This document shows, in pieces, positions 47,801 through 59,976 of a stretch of DNA of 64,000 bases; positions within the stretch are counted from its first letter, which is position 1; each line of letters begins with the position of its first letter. Source of the stretch: Sipunculus nudus (Eukaryota > Annelida > Sipuncula > Golfingiida > Sipunculidae); contig CM049317.1 in the NCBI GenBank assembly GCA_026874595.1, positions 33,571,901 to 33,635,900 of the forward strand, read 5' to 3'. Both the position numbers and the translations under genes were made by a program. The notes under the pieces were generated by a model. It saw nothing but the letters and a program-made list of their open reading frames with translations, had not been told where the DNA came from and did not search any database.

Positions 47801-50800
47801 GTGTCCAGTTATCTCATCTGAGTAAATGTCACTACCCTGGAACACGTCCATATACGGATTTGGGGAGGGGGCAGCTGTTTAGAAAATGATGCTACTTTTG
47901 AACGCGATGATACCATAAATGAAATATCTAGTTTAATTCTACCTCTGAATATATGTTTTGGTTGACTCTCTGTGTCAGGTGTTGTGATAACTATGTTAGT
48001 ATTGCTATTTTAATATTATTTTTTTTAAAGCTATTTATCAATGGATTGTCTAAGCCTCACAACCGGCTAAGCTCAATATTTTTTTTCACATTATCCACAA
48101 AGAACTCCCCCCCCCCCCAGTCTAAAACAAAGTTAGTAGAAAAAACTAGCATGGGCCATGGGAGTAGGGGATATATGTAACGCCATTAAATGATCGGGAA
48201 CAAAACGGAAACAAACAGAGACACAAATGTAACAGAACCCTGATCTGCAGCTCCGCATTAAAGTATAAAATGTAATGCGTAGCAGAGAACAATGATCGGA
48301 ACCAAGTATACAGAAAATGAGAACTGAAAAAAACCCCTAATTAACATAATGAAAAAAGCAAAAAATAGAAAGTCATGCTTAAACCTAAAGGAACGTATAC
48401 CTTATACTGAGATGTATTTAATTATGAGCACGTGGCGTTGGTTTGCCAGACCAAGAAAGATTGCAACTATAAAAAGAAAGAATTTCTAGCAAAGCGGGAG
48501 CATACTGGGTACTCTAAAGTGCTGCTTAGCATAATATAAATGCTGGCTAAAATCTCAACCATCTATATGTATCATGCTAAAGCAAAGAAAAGCTCTTTAC
48601 AAGTTGAATTTAACTAGACTTACTAGGAATTCAAAAATAATCCCGACAAAAATTTGATCCACGCATACGACGTGGATTGAAACGAGGAGAGAGAGGTGAA
48701 ATGAAAGATAATAAAACATATTTCGGAAACCTTTACTGTCGTCAAGATGAAAGGAAATATAATACTAGATAATCTTGACTGTTTATACTGTTTTGATTCA
48801 ATTTCCATCATCTTACTTCCACGTTTTATTAAAATGGCGGAATGAATTTAACGTTTTTTATCGAAAAAAGAGAATGAAAACCGCAATAGATATGCCAAAG
48901 GTTATGTAAAGATCTAAAAATATGATGTACGCATAATACTTAGAAGACATCAGGATATGAACGTGAACACGTTTTGGCATAAATTAATCAAACGTTTGTA
49001 TACAAAGAAAATAAAAGTAGCCGTTTTGACAACAGCAAGAAGAACATGCACATACATACGCAGCTAAGATCATAGGTTACAAGTGATCAGTGCTTATAAG
49101 ATCACATGGCAATATCACAGAAAAGAGAATCAGGAAAAGAGAAAAAGGAAATATTATGATGAGATAACGATTATTAAACAACATACGGCACTGCAAAGCT
49201 TCATAGCACCAACGTAATTATTTAACATAATTCAACTATGGCGATCTCTTAGTGTCAATCCTGTACTGTACGTATAAACAATTCTGTGTTTCCTGTCGCC
49301 AGCGAATCTGAACGATATTTTGTGAGCCTTTGTTTAAAAGAAGAGGCGACTAAACCGTGGCCCCTCATTTATCATGACCCATTTTGTATGGTAGAGAAAA
49401 GAACATGAACCAACCAAAAGGGGCACTCAGTGACTAGGTCAATATCTGATGGTTCGTCATACAATTTAGAGACTATTCTGTGGTCCATGCCGTACTAATC
49501 TACTAAATTTTGTCACTAGAATAATATCGCCCGCGTTGTTTGTTTAATTTTCCTTTCCCCTTGAATCACGTATTAAGACTGTGAAAATGTGGGCTGTTAC
49601 CCGTTATCGTGTCTTGGGTAGCATTTGTGGGGAAATACTTATACTTAGCTTCTTCGTGAAGCCTATATGTCCAATCTGTCCGTGTCATCCCACTTTATTT
49701 AATGTCGTCAAAAAAAAAAATATTAACTTTGCCAATAAGGCCTTCTTGCAACCAAGCTCGCCACAGACCGATTTTTTTTTTTTTTTTTGCCTGGACGTTG
49801 TCGTCTTATTCATTTCTCTCACAATCTCCCACGCCCTGACAGGTTTATTTCTGGAACGTTTTGTTAACCAATAAGGAAACTATCATTCTGTGTACAAACT
49901 AAAATCCAGATGTAAGAGGTCGCTTGTGGAATTTATTATTAAAATCTTAGGTTTTCCGTAGCCTGCACAGCCAGGGTTGCCGGCTTCTACTGAATATCAA
50001 ACAAAAGGGGCTGCATTTAAGGCTATCACTTTACCTGTTGTCTATACACATGAACATATATTATACCATTTAAGGAAGAAAACAAAATGTCCCTGAAATA
50101 TACTTTGCCAGCTTAATGTAGCAAAAGGATCATTCGGAATCCGAAATTCATAACTGAAGCATATAATTTTTTTTTTCACCAGGGCCAAATCGATCGAATC
50201 GAGTAAATTCTGTATTCTGGATCCACCCTATCTCACCAAATTTCCTTATTAACATTGGATCAACTCTTTGATATTGACAGACATTTAGAGTCTGTTGTGA
50301 ATGGGATCTCGATACGACCTCTTATGAATCAGAGTCAGTTACTTATTTTCCCATTTGTAAATTGATCGGATAGGGCAATCTTTCCGTCAGCAACTATTTT
50401 AGTTTCCATTTTTTATTTTATCTTTATAAAGGTTAATATGAAACCCCTGTAAACTACAGAACGACACTCCGTCACTACAATTCTCGCATTCGAGATTTCG
50501 TCATTATTTATTATTACAGTAAAATCTCATTGTGTCAAAGTAGAAGGGACCGGTGAATTCACTTCGACACATCCGGAGTTCGAGACAATCGATATTCACT
50601 ATATTCAAACATCTTTAGCCTTAATTATATCAATAAATACTGCAAAAGTATACAGGGCCAAAAAATTTAGTTCTTACAAATGTTTGCGTGAAAGAACGAC
50701 ACAGATTTTATAATAAATTTATTTTGTAATAAAAAAGCGCACAAGTATCACCAAAAATGGGATAAGGAAAATCAGGAAATTGAAATGGGAGCTCATACAG

Positions 50801-51570
50801 GTATGAAAGCACACAAAACATAATGCAATCTGTGTCTTGGTCTTGCAAACACGTTCCATCTGGACCAGCGCGTTGTACTTTTGCTTCACATCAGACTTGA
50901 GAAGGCCGCGACGCAATAGCATCCAGGACACGAACAGTATAAGTGTATAAAAGTGAAGCAGTAAAGCAGTATAACGTACCCTATATGGTACAAATAAGAG
51001 TCAGTCTGAAAGATCTCAGCATTCTCCCTTTATAAAGAGATCTGTGTATCCCAGACACATCAAAGAAAAGGATTCCATTATGTTTTTTATAACTTCTCAT
51101 TTCGAATGATGGCTTTGTTGGCGAAAGAAGAAACCCTGGTGATGAGTAAATAACTGGCCAAACAGGTACACAATGGACCAGGTGTGTAAACCATCGCGCT
51201 TGATGATTAAGATCCTTGCCGGTATTAATTATGTAACTGGTCATCGCGGCGGCGGGTATGATTAATGGAGTGTGCACAGCTGTTATCCAAACATTCTAGC
51301 GACATGACTTCGAGTTAAGCGATAGAAATACTGGCTGGGGACCAACAAAACAATTCGACACATCAGGCTTTTTGACACATCCGAGTTCGACACAAAAGGA
51401 GTTAAGTTTGTAAGGATTAACTGTTTTTTGCAGGAACTCCACATTCGACTTCGACACATGCGGGAATTCGACTTAACCGAGTTCGACAGAACGAGGTTTT
51501 ACTGTATTTCAATATATTTATACAAGGTAAATTATTTAGAATTCAATCTGTTCTTTCATTAGGCCCTTCT

Positions 51571-51613
<43 letters not shown>

Positions 51614-52242
51614 GAAAAAAAACCGGTTGCTTGTTATCCTAACGTGCTTAGCTGACTGAAGCTCCGGGATGGAGAGCATGCTTAAAGCTCAGGTATGTAG
51701 GTCTACTTTCACCTGTGTTATTTAAATTCACGCTTTCTCATTTGGGAATTAATATCTACTATATCAGAGATCTAAGGATTTGACTAATATTTTGCTAGAT
51801 TTTGCAATGCATGCATTTAAGTTCATGGCATGGCGATGCGGCGTCTGTCAATCCGGCGTCCGTCTTCAATTCACCAACAAAAAAAATGCTGCTTCTCCTT
51901 AATTTCTACCGTGGATTTTGAACCTGTATGTTTGGTCTCTTGAGACACCTATGTGATGAAAGTTTTTTTCAATGGAATTCGAAAAATGGTATTATACTTT
52001 TTGTTTTTTTTCCAGGGTTGAGGGATAGTCACTAAAGTTACGACATTCTGTTTGTAATATACAAAAGGAAGCATTCAAGCTCAGGATTAATCAGTTATAA
52101 AACAATGATCGGTGCTACTGTGAAAAGTAAAAAAAATATTCTCACCATTATTTTGTCGGCATATTTGAGTCCACGCTGTCTGCCATGCCTGAACGATTAT
52201 CAATATAGCCAACAGACACCGTCTAAATGCCGGATATTCCAT
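39540..52242 (-). CDS. Gene B: CTLD/WSC receptor with transmembrane segment and ITAM-like tail
   Basis: Ten exons in register: 52242-52146, 47091-46891, 46400-46264, 46083-45936, 45641-45483, 44863-44585, 44437-44285, 42631-42455, 40490-40376 and 39762-39540 (TAA). Full joining gives 563 codons including the terminal stop, but exon 3 has an internal TAA. Leaving out exons 3-4 (285 bp, phase 1 to 1) gives an intact 467-residue type I membrane protein: signal peptide, CTLD1, CTLD2, stalk, transmembrane helix, and a tail with YENI-x8-YTTL. The family suggests a pattern-recognition receptor signalling through phosphotyrosine. It may instead be a recent pseudogene or a null allele. Confidence 0.78.
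40279..40349. repeat. (TA)n microsatellite next to gene B exon 9 donor
   Basis: TA tract, once interrupted by 'aa', beginning 27 bp inside the intron after the transmembrane exon. Confidence 0.95.
40376..40490 (-). CDS. Gene B exon 9: transmembrane segment
   Basis: 115 bp, entering in phase 1 (acceptor TTTTGCAG) and leaving in phase 2 (donor GTACGT). After an acidic lead-in (SDVEIERPSADH) comes an uninterrupted run of about 24 hydrophobic residues, TILVLAVVGSMAGLIVLTAG plus VVVLVW. The next exon begins with C-W-Q-K-R-R, a typical stop-transfer cluster, which fixes type I orientation. A (TA)n tract starts about 27 bp inside the following intron. Confidence 0.8.
41603..42403. mobile_element. 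Insertion in gene B intron 8 with (TA)n and a long foldback
   Basis: Gene A's intron 8 reads 'ctggaatattagcattcgacaag' directly into 'attctgaagcaggccgattcat'. In gene B the same two pieces (about 41583-41602 and 42408-42433) are separated by about 800 bp, which defines an insertion after the duplication. It contains (TA)n (41745-41802), then arms of about 110-125 bp (about 41850-41960 and 42264-42398) in inverted orientation. On opposite strands each arm carries CTGATGA, a short stem and CGAAA (accacgagctttcgaagctt in arm 1). It starts 'tagccgtgttagtct', like the 16.5-kb foldback. Confidence 0.75.
42455..42631 (-). CDS. Gene B exon 8: Thr/Ser-rich stalk
   Basis: 177 bp, phase 1 to 1, acceptor TTAAAG and donor GTAGGT. 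The peptide is Thr/Pro/Lys-rich (TPPIPITSVFTTALKAKTTK) and contains NSVPHTSGYITSFRP, shared with gene A. It probably acts as an extended, O-glycosylated stalk before the membrane. Confidence 0.72.
42682..44074. mobile_element. TA-flanked inverted-repeat DNA element in gene B intron 7
   Basis: 1,393 bp bounded by near-perfect inverted repeats of about 25 bp (CCGTAAAATCTCCACTTAAA ... and its complement) with TA on both sides (42680-42681 and 44075-44076), as made by Tc1/mariner/pogo transposases. No transposase frame was recognised, so it is non-autonomous or decayed. Gene A's intron 7 is only 244 bp, so the element arrived after the duplication. Confidence 0.85.
44285..44863 (-). CDS. Gene B exons 6-7: CTLD2
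   Basis: Exon 6 (44863-44585, 279 bp) encodes KCLAYIAEEVTWDTAVDIC and VFWTFGSGRRWVWEDKG. Exon 7 (44437-44285, 153 bp) encodes RWENEDEKFPRKNHCIVLN, WKSTPCD and AGFICEIG. It is a complete CTLD with the four canonical cysteines and no EPN or WND. The intron between the halves is only 147 bp, compared with 888 bp in gene A. Confidence 0.83.
45483..45641 (-). CDS. Gene B exon 5: C-terminal half of CTLD1
   Basis: 159 bp, phase 1 both ends. It encodes FPEKHIWQMYHPGGLTENQ, IEDRNFTEFHYPLCILG. Two of gene A's cysteines differ here: gene A has AICMAV and DKRCTD where B has ALGLTV and DRNFTE. This copy has therefore lost the usual inner disulphide pair of the CTLD together. The loss is paired, which argues for a folded protein rather than random decay. 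Confidence 0.8.
45936..46400 (-). CDS. Gene B exons 3-4: WSC cassette with internal stop
   Basis: Exon 3 (46400-46264) encodes EGIYYQGCYSS..., then reads TGC TAA ACC GAT where gene A has TGC AAA TAT CAC, so a stop codon falls in the middle of the WSC domain. Reading continues as DCNGFKYFSFHM to a GTAGGT donor. Exon 4 (46083-45936) is open: RVCCCFNMFGMIDGG...MPCGDDSTHRAIYM, donor GTATGA. Splice sites and all other residues are preserved, so either the stop is recent or the cassette is normally skipped. Confidence 0.75.
46891..47091 (-). CDS. Gene B exon 2: N-terminal half of CTLD1
   Basis: 201 bp, phase 1 at both ends. It encodes KWYCLYLGDVTWADALTAC, WIGGKTGPLNWNWMNKG. It matches gene A exon 2 in length and boundaries. 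Acceptor GTTGTAG, donor GTTAAT. Confidence 0.83.
47092..50516. other. Gene B intron 1, proximal part: no gene
   Basis: No coding pattern. 48.5-49.45 kb aligns in pieces with gene A intron 1 (10.4-11.1 and 17.27-17.54 kb). In gene A those two blocks are separated by the DIRS relic and other repeats, and in gene B they are adjacent. Confidence 0.55.
50517..51504. mobile_element. pogo/Tigger-like inverted-repeat element in gene B intron 1
   Basis: 988 bp beginning CAGTAAAATCTC and ending in the complement GAGGTTTTACTG, with TA on both sides (50515-50516, 51505-51506). Further in, both ends repeat 'ttcgacacat' motifs. The CAGTARAACCTC terminus is typical of pogo/Tigger elements. No transposase motif was found in its short frames. 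Confidence 0.75.
51573..51612. repeat. (TA)n microsatellite
   Basis: About 40 bp of TA in gene B intron 1. Confidence 0.9.
52146..52242 (-). CDS. Gene B exon 1: signal peptide
   Basis: 97 bp from ATG at 52242 to a GTGAGA donor. It reads MEYPAFRRCLLAILIIVQAW and then ends CRQNN like gene A. It has a hydrophobic secretion signal and the same phase-1 exit as gene A. Confidence 0.8.
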
Positions 52243-52771
52243 CTCTAGTAACGCCCATGTACAAATATGCTGATATCATTCAACTTTCTTCCCAATCATA
52301 TCCGCAGATAGTGACTTGTCGTGCTGTGTATCTAGAAGTATAGATGGCAGAGTTCAGTGTTGATTCACTCACTTGTTACTTCCTTGTCCATTGACCTACC
52401 TAATGCAGAAAGGTTTTGATACAGCTTATGTCAACACGACACGTACAGTCATGTAAAAATAGCTGAACGAGTGTATGAATATTAACAGGATGTCCCAGAG
52501 ATGCACGGTTTCTCCTGGGATTTCCCTCAGATGACAAGCTCTAACCCAGGTACAAAATGTCATCTCAGTCAGGTAGGTTAATATTAATGGTCTGTCGTTG
52601 GCACTTTATAGTTGTGTAAATAACGGTATCAATGCGTTGAAAATGATATCTTATTAAGCCCTTAAGGTTTCAGATTATATGCACGGTTAGGGATAGCAAT
52701 AAGATAACCTGTCATTAACGCATTAGAGCGCATCTGTGAGGTTCTATTGAGGTCCCAATATTTTGCTATTA

Positions 52772-52834
52772 AAGCTACATGCGCCGACTGAACTCAATCC
52801 AGGAACTTAGATCTCCTAAATCAACGCCTTAACG
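52772..52834 (-). repeat. Decayed counterpart of the tRNA-derived relic
   Basis: Shares 'aacgccttaac' and a degraded 'gactgaactcaatcc' B-box region with 19141-19196, and lies in the block that aligns between the two genes' upstream regions. The insertion therefore predates the gene duplication. Confidence 0.35.
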
Positions 52835-52898
52835 AACAAAGTACGTCCTTTAGAGACCGAAAGGTCAATCTCCCTGTGAGCAGGTCGATCAAGAGGTC

Positions 52899-52908
52899 TA
52901 CTTATATA
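52899..52908 (-). promoter_or_regulatory. TATA-like box upstream of gene B
   Basis: TATATAAGTA on the minus strand inside the block shared with the gene A upstream region. Conservation between the paralogues is the only support. Confidence 0.35.
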
Positions 52909-53199
52909 AAGATGAGGAGGTTATGTCTGTTTGCTTTTACCTTTGGACTCCTCAAGGCTCAGTGGGAATGCCGAGGAACACTGGTGTTTATAAAGCCCTA
53001 AGAGTGATGGCAACTTACCTTTTACAACTAGCAGGGTCAAAGTTCTCATCATCTAAAGATTTAAATCTTTTCATGTATTTTTTAGATCAGCTGACTGAAA
53101 GTCATTCTGAGCTAAAGAAATCCCTTTTTTTCCATCGTACGTCCGTCTGTCTCTCCGTCCGCATGCTCATCTGTCCGTTAACAGGGCATACATTGTAAA

Positions 53200-54260
53200 G
53201 GCTGGATCTAGAATTCTCCAGAAATAGGTTACTGCGACCTATATCCCTTGAGCTATGAGCTATCATCTACCCCATGAAAAATGAAAAAAAGATACAAAAG
53301 CTCCCAATATCTGAATAACTAATGTATTTATTGCCATGATTCTGTCTATATACAATCAAATAGTGTTCCATCATTTTCTGAAGACTAGGGGCGCAACATT
53401 TTTCTCATTGTTACGGTTATTTTTTCTTTATATTTGAGAACTTCAGATGAAGCAGTTCGTCCGTTGAAGGGGCACAATTCATAACCGTTAGACCTAGAAA
53501 CTTCTAACTGTACTTCCTGAGAGATCCTTAGCAAATATTCTTTGAAAACTAAAATTAGGTCATGGTGACTTATATTTTGCGATCTACAGGCTGAAAACAT
53601 GATTTGGAGCAATCAGTCAGTCAGATGGGGCACAAATTTTGTCCGGTAGGCCTAGAATCTTCTTTGGTTACACTAACGAAGGTCCATAAAATCTCCTTGG
53701 AAACCTGAAATGAGGTCACTATGAACTATATCCTCATAGTTATGGGGCTCGAAAGTACTGCCTAGAACAACCAAATTTGATACAAAAGCTCCAGTATCTG
53801 AACAACGAATGCATTGATTGCAATGTTTCTTTCTAATTATATTAATCATTGAATGTTTTCTTTCTAATTTTTACGCATTTTTTATGCATTTGAGACTTTC
53901 AGATGAAATAGTCCGTCCGCGAACAGGGCAAATTCGTAACCGTTAAACCTAGAACCTTCTAACTGTAGATCCAGGGAGGTCCGAGGCAAATATTCTTGAA
54001 TCCTGAAACGAGGTATGGTGAGCCATATTTTGCGATCTACATGCTGAAAACATTATTTTAAGCACCCGGTCATTCAGATTGGGCACACATTGTAATTGCT
54101 AGACCTAAAATTTCTAACAGGCAGGTCCTCGCAAAATCTCCATAGAAACGTGAAATTATGTCATGTGACCTATATTCTGTTCTGTAACGGCAAAAACATC
54201 TTAGGCAATCTCCGAGGACACCTAAAATCGGGTCCTATACATAAAACATTTTAACCTTCC
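53200..54260. repeat. Inverted, degenerate copies of the ~335-bp repeat family
   Basis: 'aaaagctccagtatctgaacaac.aatgcatt' at 53782 is the complement of the unit at 2.8-4.1 kb. Related blocks ('cgtaaccgtta.acctagaa..ttctaactgta', 'atattttgcgatctaca.gctgaaaacat') recur at about 53480-53610 and 53935-54060. No gene: frames are interrupted and differ between copies. Confidence 0.65.
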
Positions 54261-57200
54261 AGCCAGTAAGACAGGGTACCAAATTTTATAGTCGAGGGTT
54301 AAATCTTCTGTCTTGACATCCAGGAAAGTCCTTAAAAAAAGTGCATGTCATTTTTAGCTTAGCTGACTGCATACAAACAGGTTCGATTTCATGGGAATGG
54401 CCGGACACTTTACCATAAAACTTTTTCTTCATGTTGATTTTTAGAACTTCAACAGCTACAGTTGAATGGAGATACTGCGTACAAAAGTTGGCATTCAGAT
54501 GATAAAGCTCCATTTGTGAATGACTTTCTAGACAGTTGAGCGTTATGTCAGTCAATATCAGTACATTGTTGTGTTCACAATCGCGTTTCATCACCAATCA
54601 TAGTCGGTGTCATGCCAGTCTTCATAACACATGTACAAAGGTGATACATGCCAGCAGCTCATGAGACAATATCCTTACCTCTAATTTTCATTTCTGGGTC
54701 GCTTAGAACAGTTTCAGTGCGTTCCTGACAATAACTTGAACAGATATTAAAATCGTTAATTCTTTTTGAATAAAAGAAGAATAAATTAGAAATCTGCATT
54801 GTAGGTAATACAAGCCTCCGTGATAGTTCAAAGCCGTGTTTGAATTAAATTATTGGTCTTTTATTCGTGCAGCGTTTCTGTTTCTTATCATGTGTCGTAT
54901 CCTCACAAATGTGTTCGGCTCTTCAAAAACCCATTTATTCACTGATTCATTTTCAAGAAAATATCATGAGATTTCTTTTCAAGGTAATGTAAGGTTATGT
55001 TGTTAACACACACACACACACATGAACTGGAATGAACCCATGCTCTCCTGGCGGAGACAATAATATTATACAGCATGTTTAGACGAAAACTGTTTTCACC
55101 CACATCACCCTACCTGAAATAACTGTTCTATAGAAATACCACACTGGTAATCACAAAGGACTGGATTACGGGTTCCAAGGAATGTATTACCAAAATGGGA
55201 AATTATAAACTAGATGTCTGTCCCGCAATGTGAAGAGTATCTAATCATCGAAGGCCTGCAGGTACGTCCCTGCAGAGCTTTTGTTCTTTCGAAGGCAGAT
55301 GCACCAATTATGAACAATTTCCAGTTGATGACTGTCGGTATTGTTGAAATTATCCTTATGTCACCCATCTCTTAGAATGCAGATGCCAGATACCGTCTTT
55401 CGTTTCAATCGCTAGGATGCTGGGCGTTCATGCCCATTTGTGTGTGTGTGTGTGTGTGTGTGTGTGGGCGTTTGCTTGTTTTTGTTCAAGACACAATTTG
55501 CTCAGTCACGAATGGGGTCTCATGAAATTCTAGGAACGTCATCAAAGATAGCCGACGATTGTTAAGTAACCTTTAAAACTTGATTATGAGCTGATTACAT
55601 GAATACGAATACAGGGCCCAAGTTTCCATTCCCTAGAACGCAGATTTATATAGTAAATACATAATGAGGATACTGTTATTGACAATTTTGCCATTTCTTT
55701 TAATTTTGGCTACTTTTTTGCCCTATTCTGATAAGTCTGTACGATTTGGCCACTATTTTCCAGTTTTCTGTTTGACAAATACAATGGGTCAATAAATATT
55801 AATTAATTGGTGTGACGCCATACGTTTGAGCGCCCCAGGGCGGCGGGATGGAAGAGCATTAAGGAAAGTATAAAATAATTGGTGGGTTAAATTAATGAAG
55901 GGTGTCGCCTTTTGGCAGCGTGATGGGAAAGCATTTATGAATTGCTTGGTTAAACCAGACAACAAACTCACAGATTAGGGTAATGGAGAACTGTCTAAAA
56001 ATTCGCAAATATATAATGATCGTCGTCATAGTACGCAAGCAAACAAACACAAATATATTAAAAAAATGTTGTGCAATTAACGAGATCGCGCTTCCGACTA
56101 CTTAAATGTGAAACAAAATATAACGTTTCGGTCATGTTTTCCATGCGAGTTTTGGCGAGATCAGATGAAAGCAAAACTTATGTTCAGGATGGGTGGGCTT
56201 AGGGGTTAAATAAGAAGTGTGCATTCGCTTTGTCAGTTATAACTAAAATGACCCCCCCCCCCCCATCCCACCCCCGGGCACCTGTCGTCGGAGTGTTTGC
56301 ACTCATCGAATGCCTTGCCATCACTAGCATGTTCCAACGCCGAAATATGGTAAAAAAATTAATAGGGAGGCCGCCCTAAGATTTACCTCGGACACTGTTT
56401 TAACATCCAAATGGGGCAACATTTTCCGCAGGGAGTATCTTGTAGTTGGCAATTTTCTGCGAGGGGTATCTTCTAGGCTATGTCGCATCCTTCTTACCAA
56501 ATTCTAAAAAATATTTTTTTTACTCATTGGATTAGGCAAGTTCCATCCAAGAACAATAATGATATTCATGTATTGACGAACTGTGCCCTATTTCCGTGTC
56601 CTACCCAACATCACTGAAGTTGAGTACTTCCCCATCTAGCGCCAGTTCTAGGTCATCTGAATCATAATAATATCATATAAGTACAGTGTCCGACAATATT
56701 TTACGTAAACATGCGGGTGCGTAGGCGGAAGGTCCGTGCAACCAAGATGCGGCTTCAAACGTTGCCATACAATATCCTTATTCATATCTAACATTACCCG
56801 AGTCCTATGTCATGGTTTGTTAAAAGTACAAATGTTATCCAAAATACGCCGCAAATGGAAACGCCCACCGTAAACACATTGTATTCCCAAGTTAAGTTGT
56901 TCAGCTAGGCCCATCAAGTTTTTCCCTTGAAACCTTTTGCTTAATATTGAACCGTGAAAATGTCTCTTGTAGTCTTAATTTTTTGAATTAGGAAAATAAA
57001 TTATAGTATTACTTCTGTCAAGCTGAATACAAAGTAAAGTCAATAACTGTACCGGCCCTTTGACTTCCTTATGGTTACTTAAAAATCCCAGCTGATCCAG
57101 AATATAAATCAATTTACACATTGTTCCTTTGCATCCTCACATGTTTTGCCACATATATAACGTCTTCAAAATAATATACAATATTCTTAAAATCCTTCGG

Positions 57201-59793
57201 CTATCATGATACGCCGGGCAGCCTGATATAATTTTTTTTTTCGATGACTGGGAATTTTTGAGCGCCAAACGAACGCCCACGATCAACGAGAAAGACAGGT
57301 ATTGACCATACTGCACCTAATCTAATTCCAGTTACTTGGCATAAGCAGGAATGAAATTTAACTATTCGATATGCGTTTGACAAACCCACCTGAGCGATAT
57401 GCCTGTTTGGCTTAATTAGGTTAATAACATCCCAATGTTTACCCTTTTAAAGTTTCATCTGTTTTTATTTCAGCCGAGTTTATAAGTTTGTGAAGGAAAC
57501 GTTTAAAAGTGTTAGCATTTTATGTTCGCATTTTCGGGTTGTATTTTTGCATTATTATTGGTTGGAGGACAGGGATTATCCTAAATGGGATAGCAAACGG
57601 AATTCTAATTACTGATATACTGAGCGTCTCGACGTGGAGCCTGTATTAGGTTTGTTTTTGGCGTGCGACGTTTATCGGTATCAGGACCTACAAATCAGGA
57701 CATCTCTTATTGGACCGCTTTTCAGTGCAAATAACCCCATTTTCTTTATTCCTCTCTAAGCTCCAATCAAACCAAGCTCTGTCCGCAATTTGCTTGATCC
57801 CCACACAAGACACAAAACAGCAATATGACCAATATTTCTAATGTTTTACCGTGTTCATGCCGACTGATGCTTTATAAATATAGATAATTATGCAGGGCAT
57901 ACAATGATAGAGGGCTCTTAGATTCTTAAACGGTAGGAATTAGAGTCAAAATCAGAAACACTAATATTAAGGAGTCATTTAAAACGAAACTTAAATTTGA
58001 TCACAAGTACATTAGCAATTATCAACTTGAATTCTTGCAACTGTAAGGGGACAGAAACGTATCTCCACCTATCCCTCCGCCTACCCTCCAACTCCATCCC
58101 CTAGCCCTGAATCTTCCACTAATGTTTTTTTCTCCAATTGTTATAGTTTGAGAGAACTATAGTCCTGTAAAACAAATGTAATTTGATTGTTCCTTTTCAC
58201 TGATGCGCTGAAGTTGCTGACGACATAAAGTTTAGAAAATTGGAAAAAAAGTCAAGGTCACAGAAAATGAGTCAAATAAATTGGAGCATGAGAGGGTATT
58301 TCTTGGGAAAATATGAATGAAATAGGATTAAACAAGTGGTAGAATAATAATAATAATGATAATAATAATAATAATTATAATAATAATAATAATAATAATT
58401 GCTAAAACAAATATCTCCACATATATATAGTTACATGTTGTAATTTAAACAGTATTGTGGTATAAACTTATTATAAATCGTTCATTGATTCCATACACCG
58501 GGAGGTAATTTTATGATACCAGCCACTGGGTTGATTTTCTCATGAAAGACAGAATGACAGGAACAGGAGGATAATTTATAAGAAATTGTTAGGAATTAAG
58601 GGGATAAACTTGATATACAATTGATCTCTTATGTAAAGTATCGATGCAGTACCAGTTGCCTAAAAGGGACACATGGGGTACTTACCTTATGCAAACGGCA
58701 CAATATAAACGAAAGGCTCAAGAGGGAAGGGCCCGTTGCCCCTTGTGCCCCCTCTTGATCTGCCCATTTAAGGAGTTATGTCTCCTGAGAACATACTTTT
58801 GGAGTGATTTTTTTCCCTTATGCCGGTTGCCATTGCCCTGCTTACGAGCCAAGTCTGCTTGGTCCTGAAACGACGGTCAACATAGAGCATTGTTGGGTAC
58901 CGATGGACCTGCAAACCACAGCATCTGTTGCCCCGAGATCTCATGCAGAAATGAACCTGGGACCACAAGGTGCCCAGTGAAACCTTTTCTTGCCAGCGGT
59001 AGAACTGAAAGCAGGAAGCAGCAGAAAGCAACAGAAAGCAAGTAAGCCTATTACCCTGGGTTTCGGAAGTTACTGCAAGATACACGATCCTACTTCTCGT
59101 GGGAAACCCAAAAGCCACCATAAATCACACCATCCACTTAAATTAATTAATTTGCTCTTTCTTAGGAAAGATTTTCCAAGAAAGGAAATTGTGTACATGC
59201 ATTAACCATGCTTTATAGATGTCATGGATCTTATCAGTCTCAGATATGACCACATAATATATCCGTATAAAAATGCTTCGTAAATACAAGACATATCTAT
59301 AGAGCAAATGTGCGAGTGATAATAATTTAGAATATCTTTCTAACATTTTCCCATGATCATTTATGCATCTATTAACCTTTATCGACAATGCATTATGGAT
59401 TTGATGACACATACTTCAGCCTTGATATACTGCAAAAGCTATCTTTTTTAATGGGCTGGAGTCCACAAGAAGGTATTCTAGGCCGATATAATCACTAAAT
59501 GGGTGGATTTTTCAGTAAGCATACCATACTGTGGACCTTAACGTGGTTTCCATGACGATGACCATATAACCAAGGTGACAGTGGGTTAACAAAATAACAT
59601 TGGTAAGAGCAATGAGGTCTAACAGGGTGTCATCTTGTCTTTATTGTATTACAGTTAACTTATTGTAAATAAAGATCTCGTGTCGTGTTAACAAAACTTT
59701 TTTTTCCAGATATACATGGAATCTTTATACAATTAGATGTTCCATGGGCGTAATACCTGTTTGTTTTGTTTTAATATTTAAGGAAACAGGGCG
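54261..59793. other. Intergenic stretch without recognised genes
   Basis: Short frames only. Contents noted: (CA)n 55005-55021, (TG)n 55440-55466, a C-run at 56251-56262, (AAT)n about 58346-58400, and a 117-codon minus-strand frame (59121-58768) that was not recognised. No CTLD or WSC exon equivalent was found on the minus strand, although gene C exons 4 onward would be expected here. Confidence 0.5.
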
Positions 59794-59942
59794 CTCTGTC
59801 AAAATGTTATGAGGGTGCAAATGACGATTATAAGGAATAAATGATATCAACAGATTTTTTTAATTTACAATCATTTATCTTTATCAAATTGAACAATTAA
59901 AGAATGCTTTAGAAAATGAATATGTATAAATGATAAGAAATA

Positions 59943-59976
<34 letters not shown>

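Noticed and set aside
58768-59121. A 117-codon minus-strand frame, checked as a possible gene C exon
   Set aside because: The Cys pattern does not match a WSC second half or a CTLD, and no splice sites fit the required phases.
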